Shown here: piece by piece, positions 1 to 10,174 of the stretch | Layout: every line of letters starts with the position of its first letter | Numbering within the stretch: position 1 is the first letter of the stretch | Assembly: GCF_028550595.1 (NCBI RefSeq) | Contig: NZ_JAQQGN010000002.1 | Span: forward strand, 434,001-498,000 | Direction: 5' to 3' | DNA length: 64,000 nt | From: Luteimonas sp. BLCC-B24 | Lineage (GTDB): Bacteria > Pseudomonadota > Gammaproteobacteria > Xanthomonadales > Xanthomonadaceae | Program-made: the position numbers and the translations under genes | Notes under the pieces: generated by a model | The model's database searches: none | What the model was told of the DNA's origin: nothing | Seen by the model: the letters and a program-made list of their open reading frames with translations, nothing else

Positions 1-1352
1 ACGTCCATGCCCACGCGCAGCCCGAGGCCGTGCAGCGCCTGGACCATGCGCCGGAACTCGAGAATCCGCGCTGCCGGGTCCGCGGCGTCGCTGGCGTAGC
101 TGCCTTCGGGCACGTTGAAGTGCAGCGGGTCGTAGCCCCAGTTGAAGCAGTCGCGCGCGGCGACCGCCATCACGGCCGCCTGTTGCGCGGCGCTGTCGGG
201 CGCGGCGTCGGGCACGTCCGGCGTGACGCAGCCGGTCTCGGGGACGGTCGCGATGTCGAACACCGGCAGCAGATGCACGTCGGTCACGCCGGCCGCGCGC
301 AGCCGGCGCAGGTGGCGGATGCCGTGCGAGTCCTGCGCCTCGAACGCCGTGTAGCGACCGCGTTGCGCCTCCGGCACGCGGGCGTCGTCGCGCGAGAAAT
401 CGCGCACGTGCAACTCGTAGGCGACCATGTCGGTCGAGGCCGCCAAGGCCGGCGTGGTGTGTGCATCCCAGCCGTCGGGCTTGAGTGTGGGCGCGTCGAG
501 GTCGAACACCACGCTGCGCCGCGAGTCGGCATCCAGCGCCACCGAGTAGGGGTCGGTCACGCGGTTGCGCACGATGCCGGTGCCCGGCACGAACACGTCG
601 ACCAGGTAGAGATAGCGCGCGCCGCTGCGATCGCCCGGCAGTCGGCCGTGCCAGATGCCGGTGTCGGCATCACGCTGCAGCGTCTCGGGCGCGGCCGCGC
701 CGGCGTCGGCATCGGGATACAGGCACAGGGCCAGCGACTGCGCCGAAGGCGCCCAGACCGCGAACCGCGTATCGGCGGCGGTCGGCATGGCGCCGAGCAC
801 GGGTGCATCGACGGCGGCGGCATAGAGATCGTCGAGCGCACCGGCCACCTGCAGCGCGGTCGCGTCGAGCACGTCACCGCGCGTGTCTTCGTGCACCAGC
901 AGCAGCTGGCCGCGGTGCAGGGCGGCCAGTTCGGCATCGTCGGCGGCGACTGCCAGCGTGGCGCCGGCGCCGATGAAGGCGAAACGCGTCGCCAGCGGTG
1001 CCGGCAACGGGGCGTCGTGCTGCAGCGCATCGAGCCGGCGATCGAAGCCCGCCACCGGGCGACCCGGCCGTGCATCCAGCGTGGCGTTCGCCGCGTGGTA
1101 GAGCCGGAAGCGCGTGCCCTCCGTCGACATCCGGCCCGGCCAAAGGACGAGACGGCGATCGAGCCAGTGCGCGCGTGCCGCGTGCACCGGCGCCTCAACC
1201 GGTACCGGGTGGAGCGTGCGCGCGAATGCGGGGGCATCGCAGTCGTCGCGTGTCGGCGAAGCGATCGCGCCGCCGCAGGCAAGTGCGGCCAGGGCCAGCG
1301 TCAGAGCGCGCAGGCCGCCGCCGGCCGCGTGCGGGGCGCGCGCCTCAATCAA
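1..1352 (-). CDS. pulA: pullulanase-type alpha-1,6-glucosidase (GH13), 3' end outside the window
   Basis: My own translation of the minus strand gives about 450 residues open through the window edge, so the C-terminal catalytic part is missing. Visible are a hydrophobic N-terminus with a cysteine (LALAALACGG, possible secretion or lipoprotein signal), the beta-rich N-terminal modules of PulA-type enzymes (RFAVWAPSAQSLALCLYPD, then RNRVTDPYSVALDADSRRS), and the start of the GH13 barrel (YELHVRDFS, then NWGYDPLHFNVPEGSYAS). The family cleaves alpha-1,6 branches in pullulan and limit dextrins. The start is uncertain: no ATG lies near the N-terminus, and a TTG at 1352 overlaps the upstream alpha-glucosidase stop by 8 nt with no clear ribosome-binding site. 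It is probably co-transcribed with that gene. Confidence 0.8.
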   Translation of the reverse strand, partial: MIEARAPHAAGGGLRALTLALAALACGGAIASPTRDDCDAPAFARTLHPVPVEAPVHAARAHWLDRRLVLWPGRMSTEGTRFRLYHAANATLDARPGRPVAGFDRRLDALQHDAPLPAPLATRFAFIGAGATLAVAADDAELAALHRGQLLLVHEDTRGDVLDATALQVAGALDDLYAAAVDAPVLGAMPTAADTRFAVWAPSAQSLALCLYPDADAGAAAPETLQRDADTGIWHGRLPGDRSGARYLYLVDVFVPGTGIVRNRVTDPYSVALDADSRRSVVFDLDAPTLKPDGWDAHTTPALAASTDMVAYELHVRDFSRDDARVPEAQRGRYTAFEAQDSHGIRHLRRLRAAGVTDVHLLPVFDIATVPETGCVTPDVPDAAPDSAAQQAAVMAVAARDCFNWGYDPLHFNVPEGSYASDAADPAARILEFRRMVQALHGLGLRVGMD

Positions 1353-2964
1353 CGTCGGCGAACAGCACGCCGTGGGGCGGCAGGCGCACGACGCCCGCTT
1401 CGATCACCGCGCCGGCCAGGCCGTGCCCGTCGAGCGGACGCGCGCCGGCCATTACCTCGGGCAGCGGCCAGTCGACCGGCGTGGACGCCAGATTGAACAC
1501 CGCCAGCACGCGCGCGCCGTCCTGGCTGCGCACGCTGGCCAGCACCGGCTCGGGCGCGTCGAGGAACTGCTGGTCGCCGACGACCAGCGCCGGCCGCGCA
1601 CGACGCCAGTGCAGGAAGCGGCGCGCGGCGGCGAGCACCGAGCCGTCGTCCGCTTCTTGCGCGGCGACGCTGCGCGCGCGATGCGCATCGGGAATCGGCA
1701 GCCACGGCGTGCCGGTGCTGAAACCGGCGCCGGCATCGCCGGTCCACGGCATCGGCGTGCGGCAGCCGTCGCGGCCCTTGAAGTTCGGCCAGAACGTAAT
1801 GCCGTAGGGGTCGCGCAACTGCTCGAACGGCACGTCGGCCTCGGGCAGGCCGAGCTCCTCGCCCTGGTACAGGCACACCGAGCCGCGCAACGTGCAGACC
1901 AGTCCGATCATCTGCCGCGCGAAATCGTCGCTGGCGTCGGCACCGCCCCAGCGCGTGACCGCGCGCTGCACGTCGTGGTTGGAAATGGCCCAGCACGGCC
2001 AGCCTTCGGTCATCGCCGCCTCGAGGCGCTCGACCGTGCCGCGGATGTAGCCGGCGCTGAAATCGTCGACCAGCAGCTCGAAGCTGTAGCCCATGTGCAG
2101 GCGGCCGGCGCTAGTGTATTCGGCGGTGGTGGCCAGCGAATCCTCGGACGAGATCTCGCCGAGCGCGGCGACGTCCGCGTATCCGTCCATCAGCCTGCGC
2201 AGCTGCTCGATGAAGCCGATGTTCTCCGGCTGCGTGTTGTTGTACCAGTGGTACTGGAACGCGTACGGATTGTCCGGCGAAAACCCGCGGCCCAGACGCA
2301 GCGCCTCGGGCTTGGCCGGGTTGTCGCGCAGCGCGCGGTCGTGGAAACAGAAGTTGATCGAGTCGAGGCGGAAGCCGTCGACACCGCGATCCAGCCAGAA
2401 GCGCACGTAGTCCAGCGTGGCCTGCTGCACCTCGAGGTTGTGGAAGTTCAGGTCCGGCTGGCTCGACAGGAAATTGTGCAGGTAGTACTGCCGGCGCCGC
2501 GGCTCCCACTTCCACGCCGGGCCACCGAAGATCGACAGCCAGTTGTTCGGCGGCGTGCCGTCGGGCTTCGCATCGGCCCAGACGTACCAGTCGGCCTTGG
2601 GGTTGTCGCGCGAGGCGCGGCTTTCCTGGAACCACGCGTGCTCGTTCGAGGTGTGGCTGAACACCTGGTCGATCATCACCTTCAGCCCGAGGCCGTGCGC
2701 CTTGGCGAGCAGGGCGTCGAAATCGGCGAGCGTGCCGAACATCGGATCGACGTCGCACTGGTCGGCGATGTCGTAGCCGTAGTCGTGCATCGGCGAGCGG
2801 AAGAACGGCGACACCCAGATCGCGTCCACGCCCAGCTGCGCCACATGGTCGAGCCGGTCGATGATGCCCGGCAGGTCGCCGATGCCGTCGCCGTCGCTGT
2901 CCATGAAGCTGCGCGGGTAGATCTGGTAGATCACCGCGCCGCGCCACCACGGGTTGTTCGCCAT
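1345..2964 (-). CDS. alpha-glucosidase / oligo-1,6-glucosidase, GH13
   Basis: A 539-residue cytoplasmic GH13 hydrolase beginning MANNPWWRGAVIYQIYPRSF. The three catalytic motifs are intact: GFRLDSINF with nucleophile Asp201, ALGEISSED with acid/base Glu270, and ISNHD with Asp331. No signal peptide is present, so it should act on maltose and malto-oligosaccharides after import. ATG at 2964 was chosen because the conserved sequence starts there; an in-frame GTG sits directly upstream, and GGAGG lies 8-12 nt before either. It is divergent from the sugar transporter gene and overlaps the pullulanase-type gene downstream. Exact bond specificity (alpha-1,4 or alpha-1,6) cannot be read from the sequence. 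Confidence 0.93.
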   Translation of the reverse strand: MANNPWWRGAVIYQIYPRSFMDSDGDGIGDLPGIIDRLDHVAQLGVDAIWVSPFFRSPMHDYGYDIADQCDVDPMFGTLADFDALLAKAHGLGLKVMIDQVFSHTSNEHAWFQESRASRDNPKADWYVWADAKPDGTPPNNWLSIFGGPAWKWEPRRRQYYLHNFLSSQPDLNFHNLEVQQATLDYVRFWLDRGVDGFRLDSINFCFHDRALRDNPAKPEALRLGRGFSPDNPYAFQYHWYNNTQPENIGFIEQLRRLMDGYADVAALGEISSEDSLATTAEYTSAGRLHMGYSFELLVDDFSAGYIRGTVERLEAAMTEGWPCWAISNHDVQRAVTRWGGADASDDFARQMIGLVCTLRGSVCLYQGEELGLPEADVPFEQLRDPYGITFWPNFKGRDGCRTPMPWTGDAGAGFSTGTPWLPIPDAHRARSVAAQEADDGSVLAAARRFLHWRRARPALVVGDQQFLDAPEPVLASVRSQDGARVLAVFNLASTPVDWPLPEVMAGARPLDGHGLAGAVIEAGVVRLPPHGVLFADVD

Positions 2965-3058
2965 CACTCGTCTCGCCTCCCCGCCGCGATGCGCGACGCG
3001 ATGCGACGTTAGTGCATGGTGCGGCGCGTGCGGAAGCGTGCGGTGATCGCGCATGCGA

Positions 3059-3072
3059 TGAATACGTATGCA
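3059..3072. promoter_or_regulatory. candidate LacI-family operator in the divergent maltodextrin promoter region
   Basis: TGAATACGTATGCA is a 14-bp palindrome with one mismatched pair and a central CG. It matches the general LacI/GalR operator pattern TG-n3-nCGn-n3-CA. It lies in the 200-bp gap between the divergent alpha-glucosidase and transporter genes, with a LacI-type gene 3.7 kb away in the same cluster. Assignment to that regulator is inference. Confidence 0.5.
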
Positions 3073-3164
3073 GGTCGTGGCCGTCGAACGGCTGCTCGCT
3101 ACCATGGGTCCGCCGTCGCACTGCCGCGATGGCGCAGCGGTCCTTGGGAGGGGAGTCGCAGCAC

Positions 3165-4661
3165 ATGCGCAATACGAAACCGCCCCTGTCGTTCTGGCAG
3201 ATCTGGAACATGTGCTTCGGCTTTCTGGGCATCCAGTTCGGATTCGCCCTGCAGAACGCCAACGTCAGCCGCATCTTCCAGACGCTCGGCGCCGACATGG
3301 AACAGGTGCCTGGGCTGTGGATCGCCGCGCCGCTGACCGGACTGCTGGTGCAGCCGGTGATCGGCTACTTCTCAGACCGCACCTGGACACGCCTCGGCCG
3401 CCGGCGTCCGTACTTCCTGTGGGGCGCGATCTTCTCGACCGCCGCGCTGCTGGTGATGCCCAACTCGCCCGAGCTGTGGATCGCCGCCGGCACGCTGTGG
3501 GTGCTCGATGCCTCGCTCAACGTGTCGATGGAGCCGTTCCGCGCCTTCGTCGGCGACCAGCTGGCGCCGCCGCAGCGGCCCACCGGCTACGCGATGCAGG
3601 GCTTCTTCATCGGCGTGGGCTCGGTGATCGCCAGCGCGCTGCCGTTCGTGCTCGCGAAGTTCGGCGTGGCCAACACCGCCGGGCCGGGCGAGGTGCCCGA
3701 CACGGTGCGCTACGCGTTCTACTTCGGCGGCGCCGTGCTGCTGCTCTCGGTGCTGTGGACGGTGCTGCGCACGCGCGAGTACCCACCGGACGTGCTGCAT
3801 GCGTTCGACGACGCCGAACCGCTGGGCGCACTGCCTGCGGCCGATGCGCCGCCGCCCCGTGCGTCCGGCGGACTGCCCTGGCTGATCGCGGGCGTGGCCG
3901 GCATGGCGCTGGTGTACGTGCTCGGCTGGGACCGCATGCTCTACGTGCTGGCGGGGCTGCCGCTGGCCTACGGCGCGCTGCGTCTGATCGCCGCGCGCAT
4001 GGCGCCGCAGCGGATGCTGCCGACGATCGCCGCCGACCTGCACGCCATGCCGCCGGCGATGCGCCAGCTGGCCGTGGTGCAGTTCTTCTCGTGGTTCGGC
4101 CTGTTCGCGATGTGGATCTACACCACGGCCGCCGTGGCGCAGACGCATTACGGCAGCAGCGATCCGCAATCGGCCGCCTACAACGAAGGCGCGAACTGGG
4201 TGGGCGTGCTGTTCGCGGCCTACAACGGCTTCGCGGCGCTGGCGGCGATCGTGATCCCGTGGATGGCGCGGCGCCTCGGCCTGCGTCTGACCCACCTGGT
4301 CAACCTGTTGCTCGGCGGCGCCGGGCTGGTGTCGATCGCGTTCATCCGCGATCCGCAGTGGCTGCTGCTGTCGATGGTCGGCGTGGGCTTCGCCTGGGCC
4401 TCGATCCTGTCGCTGCCGTATGCGCTGCTCTCCGACAGCCTGCCCGCACACAAGATGGGCGTGTACATGGGCATCTTCAATTTCTTCATCGTCATTCCGC
4501 AGCTGGTGGCGGTGAGCACGCTGGGCGTGCTGCTCGGCCGTGTCTTCGACGGTGACCCGGTGCGGGTGCTGATGCTCGGCGGCGCCAGTCTCGCGATCGG
4601 CGGGCTGTTCGCGCTGCGGGTCGCGCGGCCGCGCGCCGAGCGCGCGACCGCCGCGCCCTGA
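3165..4661 (+). CDS. MFS/GPH-type sugar:cation symporter, probable maltose/maltodextrin importer
   Basis: A 498-residue inner-membrane protein with about 12 hydrophobic segments. The N-terminal region NVSRIFQTLGADMEQVPGLW followed by DRTWTRLGRRRPY (cytoplasmic loop 2 signature) is typical of the GPH/sucrose-maltose transporter group, which includes the Caulobacter MalY inner-membrane maltose carrier. ATG 3165 is preceded by GGGAGGGGAG at a good distance; the frame stays open upstream without conserved sequence. It is followed 23 bp later by the alpha-amylase gene and is divergent from the glucosidases, so it probably imports their substrates. No outer-membrane receptor for this locus lies in the window. 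Confidence 0.88.
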   Translation: MRNTKPPLSFWQIWNMCFGFLGIQFGFALQNANVSRIFQTLGADMEQVPGLWIAAPLTGLLVQPVIGYFSDRTWTRLGRRRPYFLWGAIFSTAALLVMPNSPELWIAAGTLWVLDASLNVSMEPFRAFVGDQLAPPQRPTGYAMQGFFIGVGSVIASALPFVLAKFGVANTAGPGEVPDTVRYAFYFGGAVLLLSVLWTVLRTREYPPDVLHAFDDAEPLGALPAADAPPPRASGGLPWLIAGVAGMALVYVLGWDRMLYVLAGLPLAYGALRLIAARMAPQRMLPTIAADLHAMPPAMRQLAVVQFFSWFGLFAMWIYTTAAVAQTHYGSSDPQSAAYNEGANWVGVLFAAYNGFAALAAIVIPWMARRLGLRLTHLVNLLLGGAGLVSIAFIRDPQWLLLSMVGVGFAWASILSLPYALLSDSLPAHKMGVYMGIFNFFIVIPQLVAVSTLGVLLGRVFDGDPVRVLMLGGASLAIGGLFALRVARPRAERATAAP

Positions 4662-4684
4662 ATTCCGTCTGCTGGAGACCGCGC

Positions 4685-6418
4685 ATGTTCCGACCCCTGA
4701 CCGCTGTTCTCGCCGCCGCACTGTGCGCGGCCTGCTCGCACGCGGGGCAGCCGCTGCGCGCCGACGCGCCGGACGCCGACGCGCTCTACGGCACGCGCGC
4801 GCCCTTCGCCGCGCATTCGGTGTACTTCGTCGTCACCGACCGCTTCGTCAACGGCGATCCCGGCAACGACCAGCGCGACCAGGGCGGCGCGCATCGCACC
4901 TTCGACATCCCGGTGCGCTGCGAGGACGGCATCGACGGCAACATCGGCTACCTCGGCGGCGACTTCCGCGGCGTGCTGGACAACGCCGGCTACATCCGCG
5001 ACATGGGCTTCGGGGCGGTGTGGATCACCCCGATCGTCGCCAATCCGGACGAGGCGTTCACCGGCGGCGATGCGATCAGCTGTGGCAGCACGCTCACCGA
5101 CCGCGGCAAGACCGGCTACCACGGCTACTGGGGCACGAATTTCTACCAGGTGGACGAGCATCTGCCGAGCGCCGGTCTCGATTTCCGCGCCTTCACCGAC
5201 GGCATGCGCGCGGCGGGTCTGAAGACCGTGCTCGACATCGTCGGCAATCACGGCTCACCGGCGTGGACGATGCCGGTCGCCCAGCCCGGCTTCGGCCAGA
5301 TCTTCGACGCGGACGGGCGGCTGATCGCCGACCACCAGAACCTGCCCCCGCAGCAGCTCGATCCCGCACGCAACCCGCTGCACGCGTTCTACAACACCAC
5401 CGGGCCGGTGGACGCCGAGGCCGGCTCGATCTTCGACGGCAACCTGGCGCAGCTGGCCGATTTCGACGCGGACAACCCGGCGGTGTTCGAGTACCTGGCC
5501 GGTGCCTACGAGCACTGGATCGGGCAGGGCGCCGATGCGTTCCGCATCGACACCATCGCGTGGATGCCGCACGCGTTCTGGGCGCGCTTTGCCGAGCGCA
5601 TCCGCCGCGAGCGGCCGGATTTCTTCATGTTCGGCGAGGCCTTCGACTACGACGCGGCGAATATCGCCGAGCACACCTGGGCCGTGAACGGCGGCATCAG
5701 CGTGCTCGACTTCCCGATGAAGCAGGCGATGGACGAGGTGTTCGCCGGCGGCGCCGGCTTCGAGCGCCTCGCGCCGAGCCTGCACCTCGAACGCGGGCCC
5801 TACGCCAATCCGTATGAACTGGCGACGTTCTACGACAACCACGACATGCCGCGCATGGCGGCGACCGACGCCGGCTTTATCGACGCGCACAACTGGCTGT
5901 TCACCGCGCGCGGGATTCCGGTCGTCTACTACGGCTCGGAGACCGGCTTCATGCGCGGGCGCGCGGAACATGCGGGCAACCGGGCGTACTACGGGCAGGC
6001 CCGCATCGACGCGGGCGTCGGCACGCCGATCCATGCGGCGCTGACCCGCATCGCCACGCTGCGCCGCGACACGCCGGCGCTGCAGCGTGGCCTGCAGCTG
6101 CCGCTCCTGCTCGAGGGTGATCACGCCGCGTTCTATCGCGTGCTCGGCGACGAGGGCGTGCGCCAGACCGCGCTGGTGCTGCTCAACAAGGGCGATGCAC
6201 CCTGGTCGGCGACGCTGGACGCCGCGCAGATCGCCGCCGGCAGCTGGCGCGATGTGCTGGCCGACGGCGCAGTGGCGGTGGAGGACGGCGCATCGCTCGT
6301 CGTACCCGCACACGGCGTGCGCGTGCTGGTGCGCGACGACGTCGCCGTGCCGGCCGCGCTGCGCGATCGCCTGCAGACGCTGATGGTCAGGCGCCTCGGC
6401 GGTCCGGGCTCGGAGTGA
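4685..6418 (+). CDS. exported alpha-amylase family glycosidase (GH13), possible lipoprotein
   Basis: A 577-residue protein with an export signal ending in a lipobox-like LCAAC (Cys17; position -3 is Cys rather than the usual Leu, so lipidation is not certain). The GH13 barrel carries DAFRIDTI (nucleophile Asp289), FMFGEAFD (Glu318) and YDNHDMPR (Asp387), all intact, and ends with a beta domain. A long insertion between the first barrel strands (residues 65-145) resembles secreted maltodextrin-active enzymes and CGTase-like amylases. It probably acts at the cell envelope on starch fragments that feed the adjacent symporter. It is the second gene of the plus-strand pair. Confidence 0.9.
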   Translation: MFRPLTAVLAAALCAACSHAGQPLRADAPDADALYGTRAPFAAHSVYFVVTDRFVNGDPGNDQRDQGGAHRTFDIPVRCEDGIDGNIGYLGGDFRGVLDNAGYIRDMGFGAVWITPIVANPDEAFTGGDAISCGSTLTDRGKTGYHGYWGTNFYQVDEHLPSAGLDFRAFTDGMRAAGLKTVLDIVGNHGSPAWTMPVAQPGFGQIFDADGRLIADHQNLPPQQLDPARNPLHAFYNTTGPVDAEAGSIFDGNLAQLADFDADNPAVFEYLAGAYEHWIGQGADAFRIDTIAWMPHAFWARFAERIRRERPDFFMFGEAFDYDAANIAEHTWAVNGGISVLDFPMKQAMDEVFAGGAGFERLAPSLHLERGPYANPYELATFYDNHDMPRMAATDAGFIDAHNWLFTARGIPVVYYGSETGFMRGRAEHAGNRAYYGQARIDAGVGTPIHAALTRIATLRRDTPALQRGLQLPLLLEGDHAAFYRVLGDEGVRQTALVLLNKGDAPWSATLDAAQIAAGSWRDVLADGAVAVEDGASLVVPAHGVRVLVRDDVAVPAALRDRLQTLMVRRLGGPGSE

Positions 6419-6733
6419 ACCACGCGCAGGAGCGCCTGCGCGCGAACGCGTGTCCGGACAGCCGCCTCGTACGCGTCCCTGCAGGGTGGCCGGTGTGCGC
6501 GACGGGCGTTACACGGAGTTCGGGCATTCGCGCACGTGCGCCTGCAGGCGCTGGCCTGCGCCGCGCCGGTTCGGAAGACCCGACGCCGCCGTGGGCGCGC
6601 GCTCGGGTGCGAACGTGTTCCCGGGAGTCCGTTCGCGCAAGTGCGCCTGTAGAGGCGGACGAGGCTCAACGCCTCGCAGGCGAACACGTCCGCGCGAACC
6701 CAGCCCAAGGCCCGGCCCGTCGCGTGATCGCGG
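6419..6733. repeat. gene-free gap with imperfect inverted repeats
   Basis: No gene is seen between the convergent amylase and LacI genes. The segment near 6423-6455 (GCGCAGGAGCGCCTGC, then GCGAACGCGTG) recurs inverted near 6526-6562 (ATTCGCGCACGTGCGCCTGC, then AGGCGCTGG and CCTGCGC). A further relative of the second copy lies near 6630-6660 (GTTCGCGCAAGTGCGCCTGT). The copies are diverged and have no T-run, so this looks like a decayed repetitive element rather than a simple terminator. Confidence 0.4.
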
Positions 6734-7915
<1,182 letters not shown>

Positions 7916-7979
7916 TTACCATCCGCATCCGTCCTTTCAGACACAGGTGGCCCGCGGCAACGCCGGCCGAGCGTGCGAC

Positions 7980-8006
7980 ATGCGCACTACCACCGCCCAG
8001 CGCTGA
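7980..8006 (+). CDS. putative threonine leader peptide (MRTTTAQR) ahead of thrS
   Basis: An 8-codon ORF, ATG CGC ACT ACC ACC GCC CAG CGC TGA, has three consecutive threonine codons. It ends 26 nt before a hairpin with a six-T tail and 170 nt before threonyl-tRNA synthetase. This matches the architecture of leader peptides in ribosome-mediated attenuation. A weak -10-like TACCAT at 7917-7922 could start a leader RNA of about 120 nt. The ribosome-binding site before this ORF is weak, and I could not draw a convincing antiterminator (only GCCT 8017-8020 with AGGC 8030-8033). No other gene is seen in 7772-7979. Confidence 0.6.
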   Translation: MRTTTAQR

Positions 8007-8029
8007 CCGTCCCGAGGCCTCCTGTCGCC

Positions 8030-8052
8030 AGGCGCCCTCGTGGCGCTTTTTT
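8030..8052 (+). terminator. intrinsic terminator, likely attenuator of the thrS operon
   Basis: GCGCC (8032-8036) pairs with GGCGC (8042-8046) around a 5-nt loop. The stem extends by a G-T and an A-T pair and is followed by six T (8047-8052). It follows the threonine leader ORF and precedes thrS on the same strand. No larger upstream plus-strand gene needs it, which favours a regulatory terminator. Confidence 0.7.
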
Positions 8053-8074
8053 CTTGGCCGCGAAGCGGCCACGC

Positions 8075-8165
8075 GATTCGGAATTGGGGATTCGGGATTC
8101 GGCCGCGCCGGCTCCCGCCGAACTCCCGCTCTGCCGAATCCCCAATCCCGAATCCCCAATTCCGG
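8075..8165. repeat. inverted heptamer array upstream of thrS
   Basis: The left arm (8075-8103) and right arm (8133-8165) are built of heptamer-like units of the type GGGATTC/GGAATTG and are reverse complements apart from one extra unit in the right arm. The loop is about 29 nt. The right arm ends 10 nt before the thrS ATG. Related elements lie at 12831-12940 and 46555-46641. A separate small hairpin (TGGCCGC-GAA-GCGGCCA) occupies 8055-8071. Confidence 0.8.
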
Positions 8166-8175
8166 CTTTTCACCC

Positions 8176-10083
8176 ATGATCACCATCACGCTCCCCGACG
8201 GCAGCCGCCGCGAGTTCGACCACCCCGTCTCCGTCATGGAGGTTGCCCAGTCCATCGGCGCGGGCCTCGCCAAGGCCACCGTGGCCGGCAAGGTCGACGG
8301 CCGCCAGGTCGACGCCTCCGACCTCATCGACCACGACGCGACCCTGCAGATCCTCACCCCGAAGGACCCGGAAGGCGTGGAGATCATCCGCCACTCCTGT
8401 GCCCACCTCGTGGGGCACGCGGTCAAGCAGCTGTACCCGGACGCGAAGATGGTCATCGGGCCGGTGATCGAGGACGGCTTCTACTACGACATCTACTCCG
8501 AGCGGCCGTTCACGCCCGAGGACATGGCCGCGATCGAGACGCGCATGGCCGAGCTGATCGACACCGAATACGACGTCATCAAAAAGATGACGCCGCGCGC
8601 GGAGGTCATCGAGACGTTCAAGGCCCGCGGCGAGGACTACAAGCTGCGCCTGATCGAGGACATGGGGCCCGAGATCACCGAGATGGGCCTGTACCACCAT
8701 CAGGAATACGTGGACATGTGCCGCGGCCCGCACGTGCCGAACACGCGCTTCCTCAAGGCGTTCAAGCTCACCCGGATCTCGGGCGCCTACTGGCGCGGCG
8801 ATTCCAAGAACGAGCAGCTCCAGCGCATCTACGGCACCGCCTGGGCCGATGCCAAGCAGCTCAAGGCCTTCATCCAGCGCATCGAGGAAGCCGAGAAACG
8901 CGACCATCGCCGCATCGGCAAGGCCCAGGGCCTGTTCCACCTGCAGGAAGAGGGGCCGGGCCTGGTGTTCTGGCACCCGAAGGGCTGGGCGATCTGGCAG
9001 GTCGTCGAGCAGTACATGCGCCGGGTCTACCGCGACAGCGGCTACGGCGAGGTGCGCTGCCCGCAGATCCTCGACGTCGCCCTGTGGAAGCAGTCCGGCC
9101 ACTGGGACAACTACAAGGAGAACATGTTCTTCACCGAGTCCGAGAAGCGGACCTACGCGGTGAAGCCCATGAACTGCCCCGGCCACGTGCAGGTCTTCAA
9201 CCAGGGTCTGCACAGCTACCGCGACCTGCCGATCCGCTACGGCGAGTTCGGCAGCTGCCACCGCAACGAGCCGTCCGGGGCGCTGCACGGCATCCTGCGC
9301 GTGCGCGGCTTCACCCAGGACGACGGCCACATCTTCTGTACGCCCGAGCAGGTGGAAGCCGAGGTGCGCGACTTCCATGCCCAGGCGCTGAAGGTCTACG
9401 CCGACTTCGGTTTCGACGAGATCCAGATCAAGATCGCGCTGCGTCCCGAATCGCGCCTCGGCGACGACGCCACCTGGGACCGCGCCGAGGACGCACTGCG
9501 CAGCGCGCTGCGCTCGGCCGGGGTGGACTGGCAGGAACTGCCGGGCGAGGGCGCGTTCTACGGCCCGAAGATCGAGTACCACCTCAAGGACGCCATCGGC
9601 CGCACCTGGCAGCTGGGCACGATGCAGGTCGACTTCATGATGCCCGGCCGCCTGGGGGCTGAATACGTCGACGAGCACAGCCAGAAGCAGCATCCGGTGA
9701 TGCTGCACCGGGCGATCGTCGGCTCAATGGAGCGCTTCATCGGCATCCTGATCGAGCATCACGCCGGTCAGTTCCCGAGCTGGCTGGCGCCGGTGCAGGC
9801 GGTGGTGATGAATATCACCGACGCCCAGGCCGATTTCGTCGAGGAGGTTCGGAAAACCCTTGCAAATCAAGGGGTCCGGGTGGAGGCCGATTTGCGGAAC
9901 GAGAAGATCGGCTATAAGATCCGCGAGCATACGCTGCAGCGGGTGCCGTATCTGCTCGTGGCAGGGGACCGCGAGAAGGAGAACGGCGCGGTCGCCGTTC
10001 GGACACGGACCGGGGAAGATCTGGGCACCATGCCGATCGCGGACTTCATTTCGCGCCTTCGCGCGGAGCACGTTTCAGCATGA
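8176..10083 (+). CDS. thrS: threonyl-tRNA synthetase
   Basis: 635 residues, the usual bacterial length. An N-terminal TGS domain (residues 1-60) is followed by the editing domain with zinc-type motifs (HSCAHLVGH and CRGPHV), the class II catalytic core ([10 protein letters not shown] carrying the zinc-binding Cys; [15 protein letters not shown] motif 2), and a C-terminal anticodon-binding domain ending near [10 protein letters not shown]. It charges tRNA-Thr and hydrolyses mischarged Ser-tRNA-Thr. No Shine-Dalgarno is visible in the 15 nt before ATG 8176; the inverted heptamer array ends there instead. It is the first gene of the translation operon, behind a putative threonine attenuator. Confidence 0.97.
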   Translation: MITITLPDGSRREFDHPVSVMEVAQSIGAGLAKATVAGKVDGRQVDASDLIDHDATLQILTPKDPEGVEIIRHSCAHLVGHAVKQLYPDAKMVIGPVIEDGFYYDIYSERPFTPEDMAAIETRMAELIDTEYDVIKKMTPRAEVIETFKARGEDYKLRLIEDMGPEITEMGLYHHQEYVDMCRGPHVPNTRFLKAFKLTRISGAYWRGDSKNEQLQRIYGTAWADAKQLKAFIQRIEEAEKRDHRRIGKAQGLFHLQEEGPGLVFWHPKGWAIWQVVEQYMRRVYRDSGYGEVRCPQILDVALWKQSGHWDNYKENMFFTESEKRTYAVKPMNCPGHVQVFNQGLHSYRDLPIRYGEFGSCHRNEPSGALHGILRVRGFTQDDGHIFCTPEQVEAEVRDFHAQALKVYADFGFDEIQIKIALRPESRLGDDATWDRAEDALRSALRSAGVDWQELPGEGAFYGPKIEYHLKDAIGRTWQLGTMQVDFMMPGRLGAEYVDEHSQKQHPVMLHRAIVGSMERFIGILIEHHAGQFPSWLAPVQAVVMNITDAQADFVEEVRKTLANQGVRVEADLRNEKIGYKIREHTLQRVPYLLVAGDREKENGAVAVRTRTGEDLGTMPIADFISRLRAEHVSA

Positions 10084-10174
10084 AACCTTCACCGGTGCGG
10101 GGCCACCATGGTCCGCGCCGGACGGCCCGCAGGACGGCACGTCCGCGGCATGTTCCACACTGGAGAAACTGAGC

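Noticed and set aside
3012..3164. Longer N-terminus for the sugar symporter
   Set aside because: The extra 51 residues cover the operator and promoter region and do not resemble the family; ATG 3165 has the strong Shine-Dalgarno.
8075..8165. CRISPR-like repeat
   Set aside because: Units are 7 nt, arranged as two inverted arms without unique spacers, and no cas gene is present.
9860..10174. In-frame N-terminal extension of infC beginning inside thrS
   Set aside because: The extension overlaps the thrS coding end in another frame and has no IF-3 homology; the conserved protein starts at ATT 10175.
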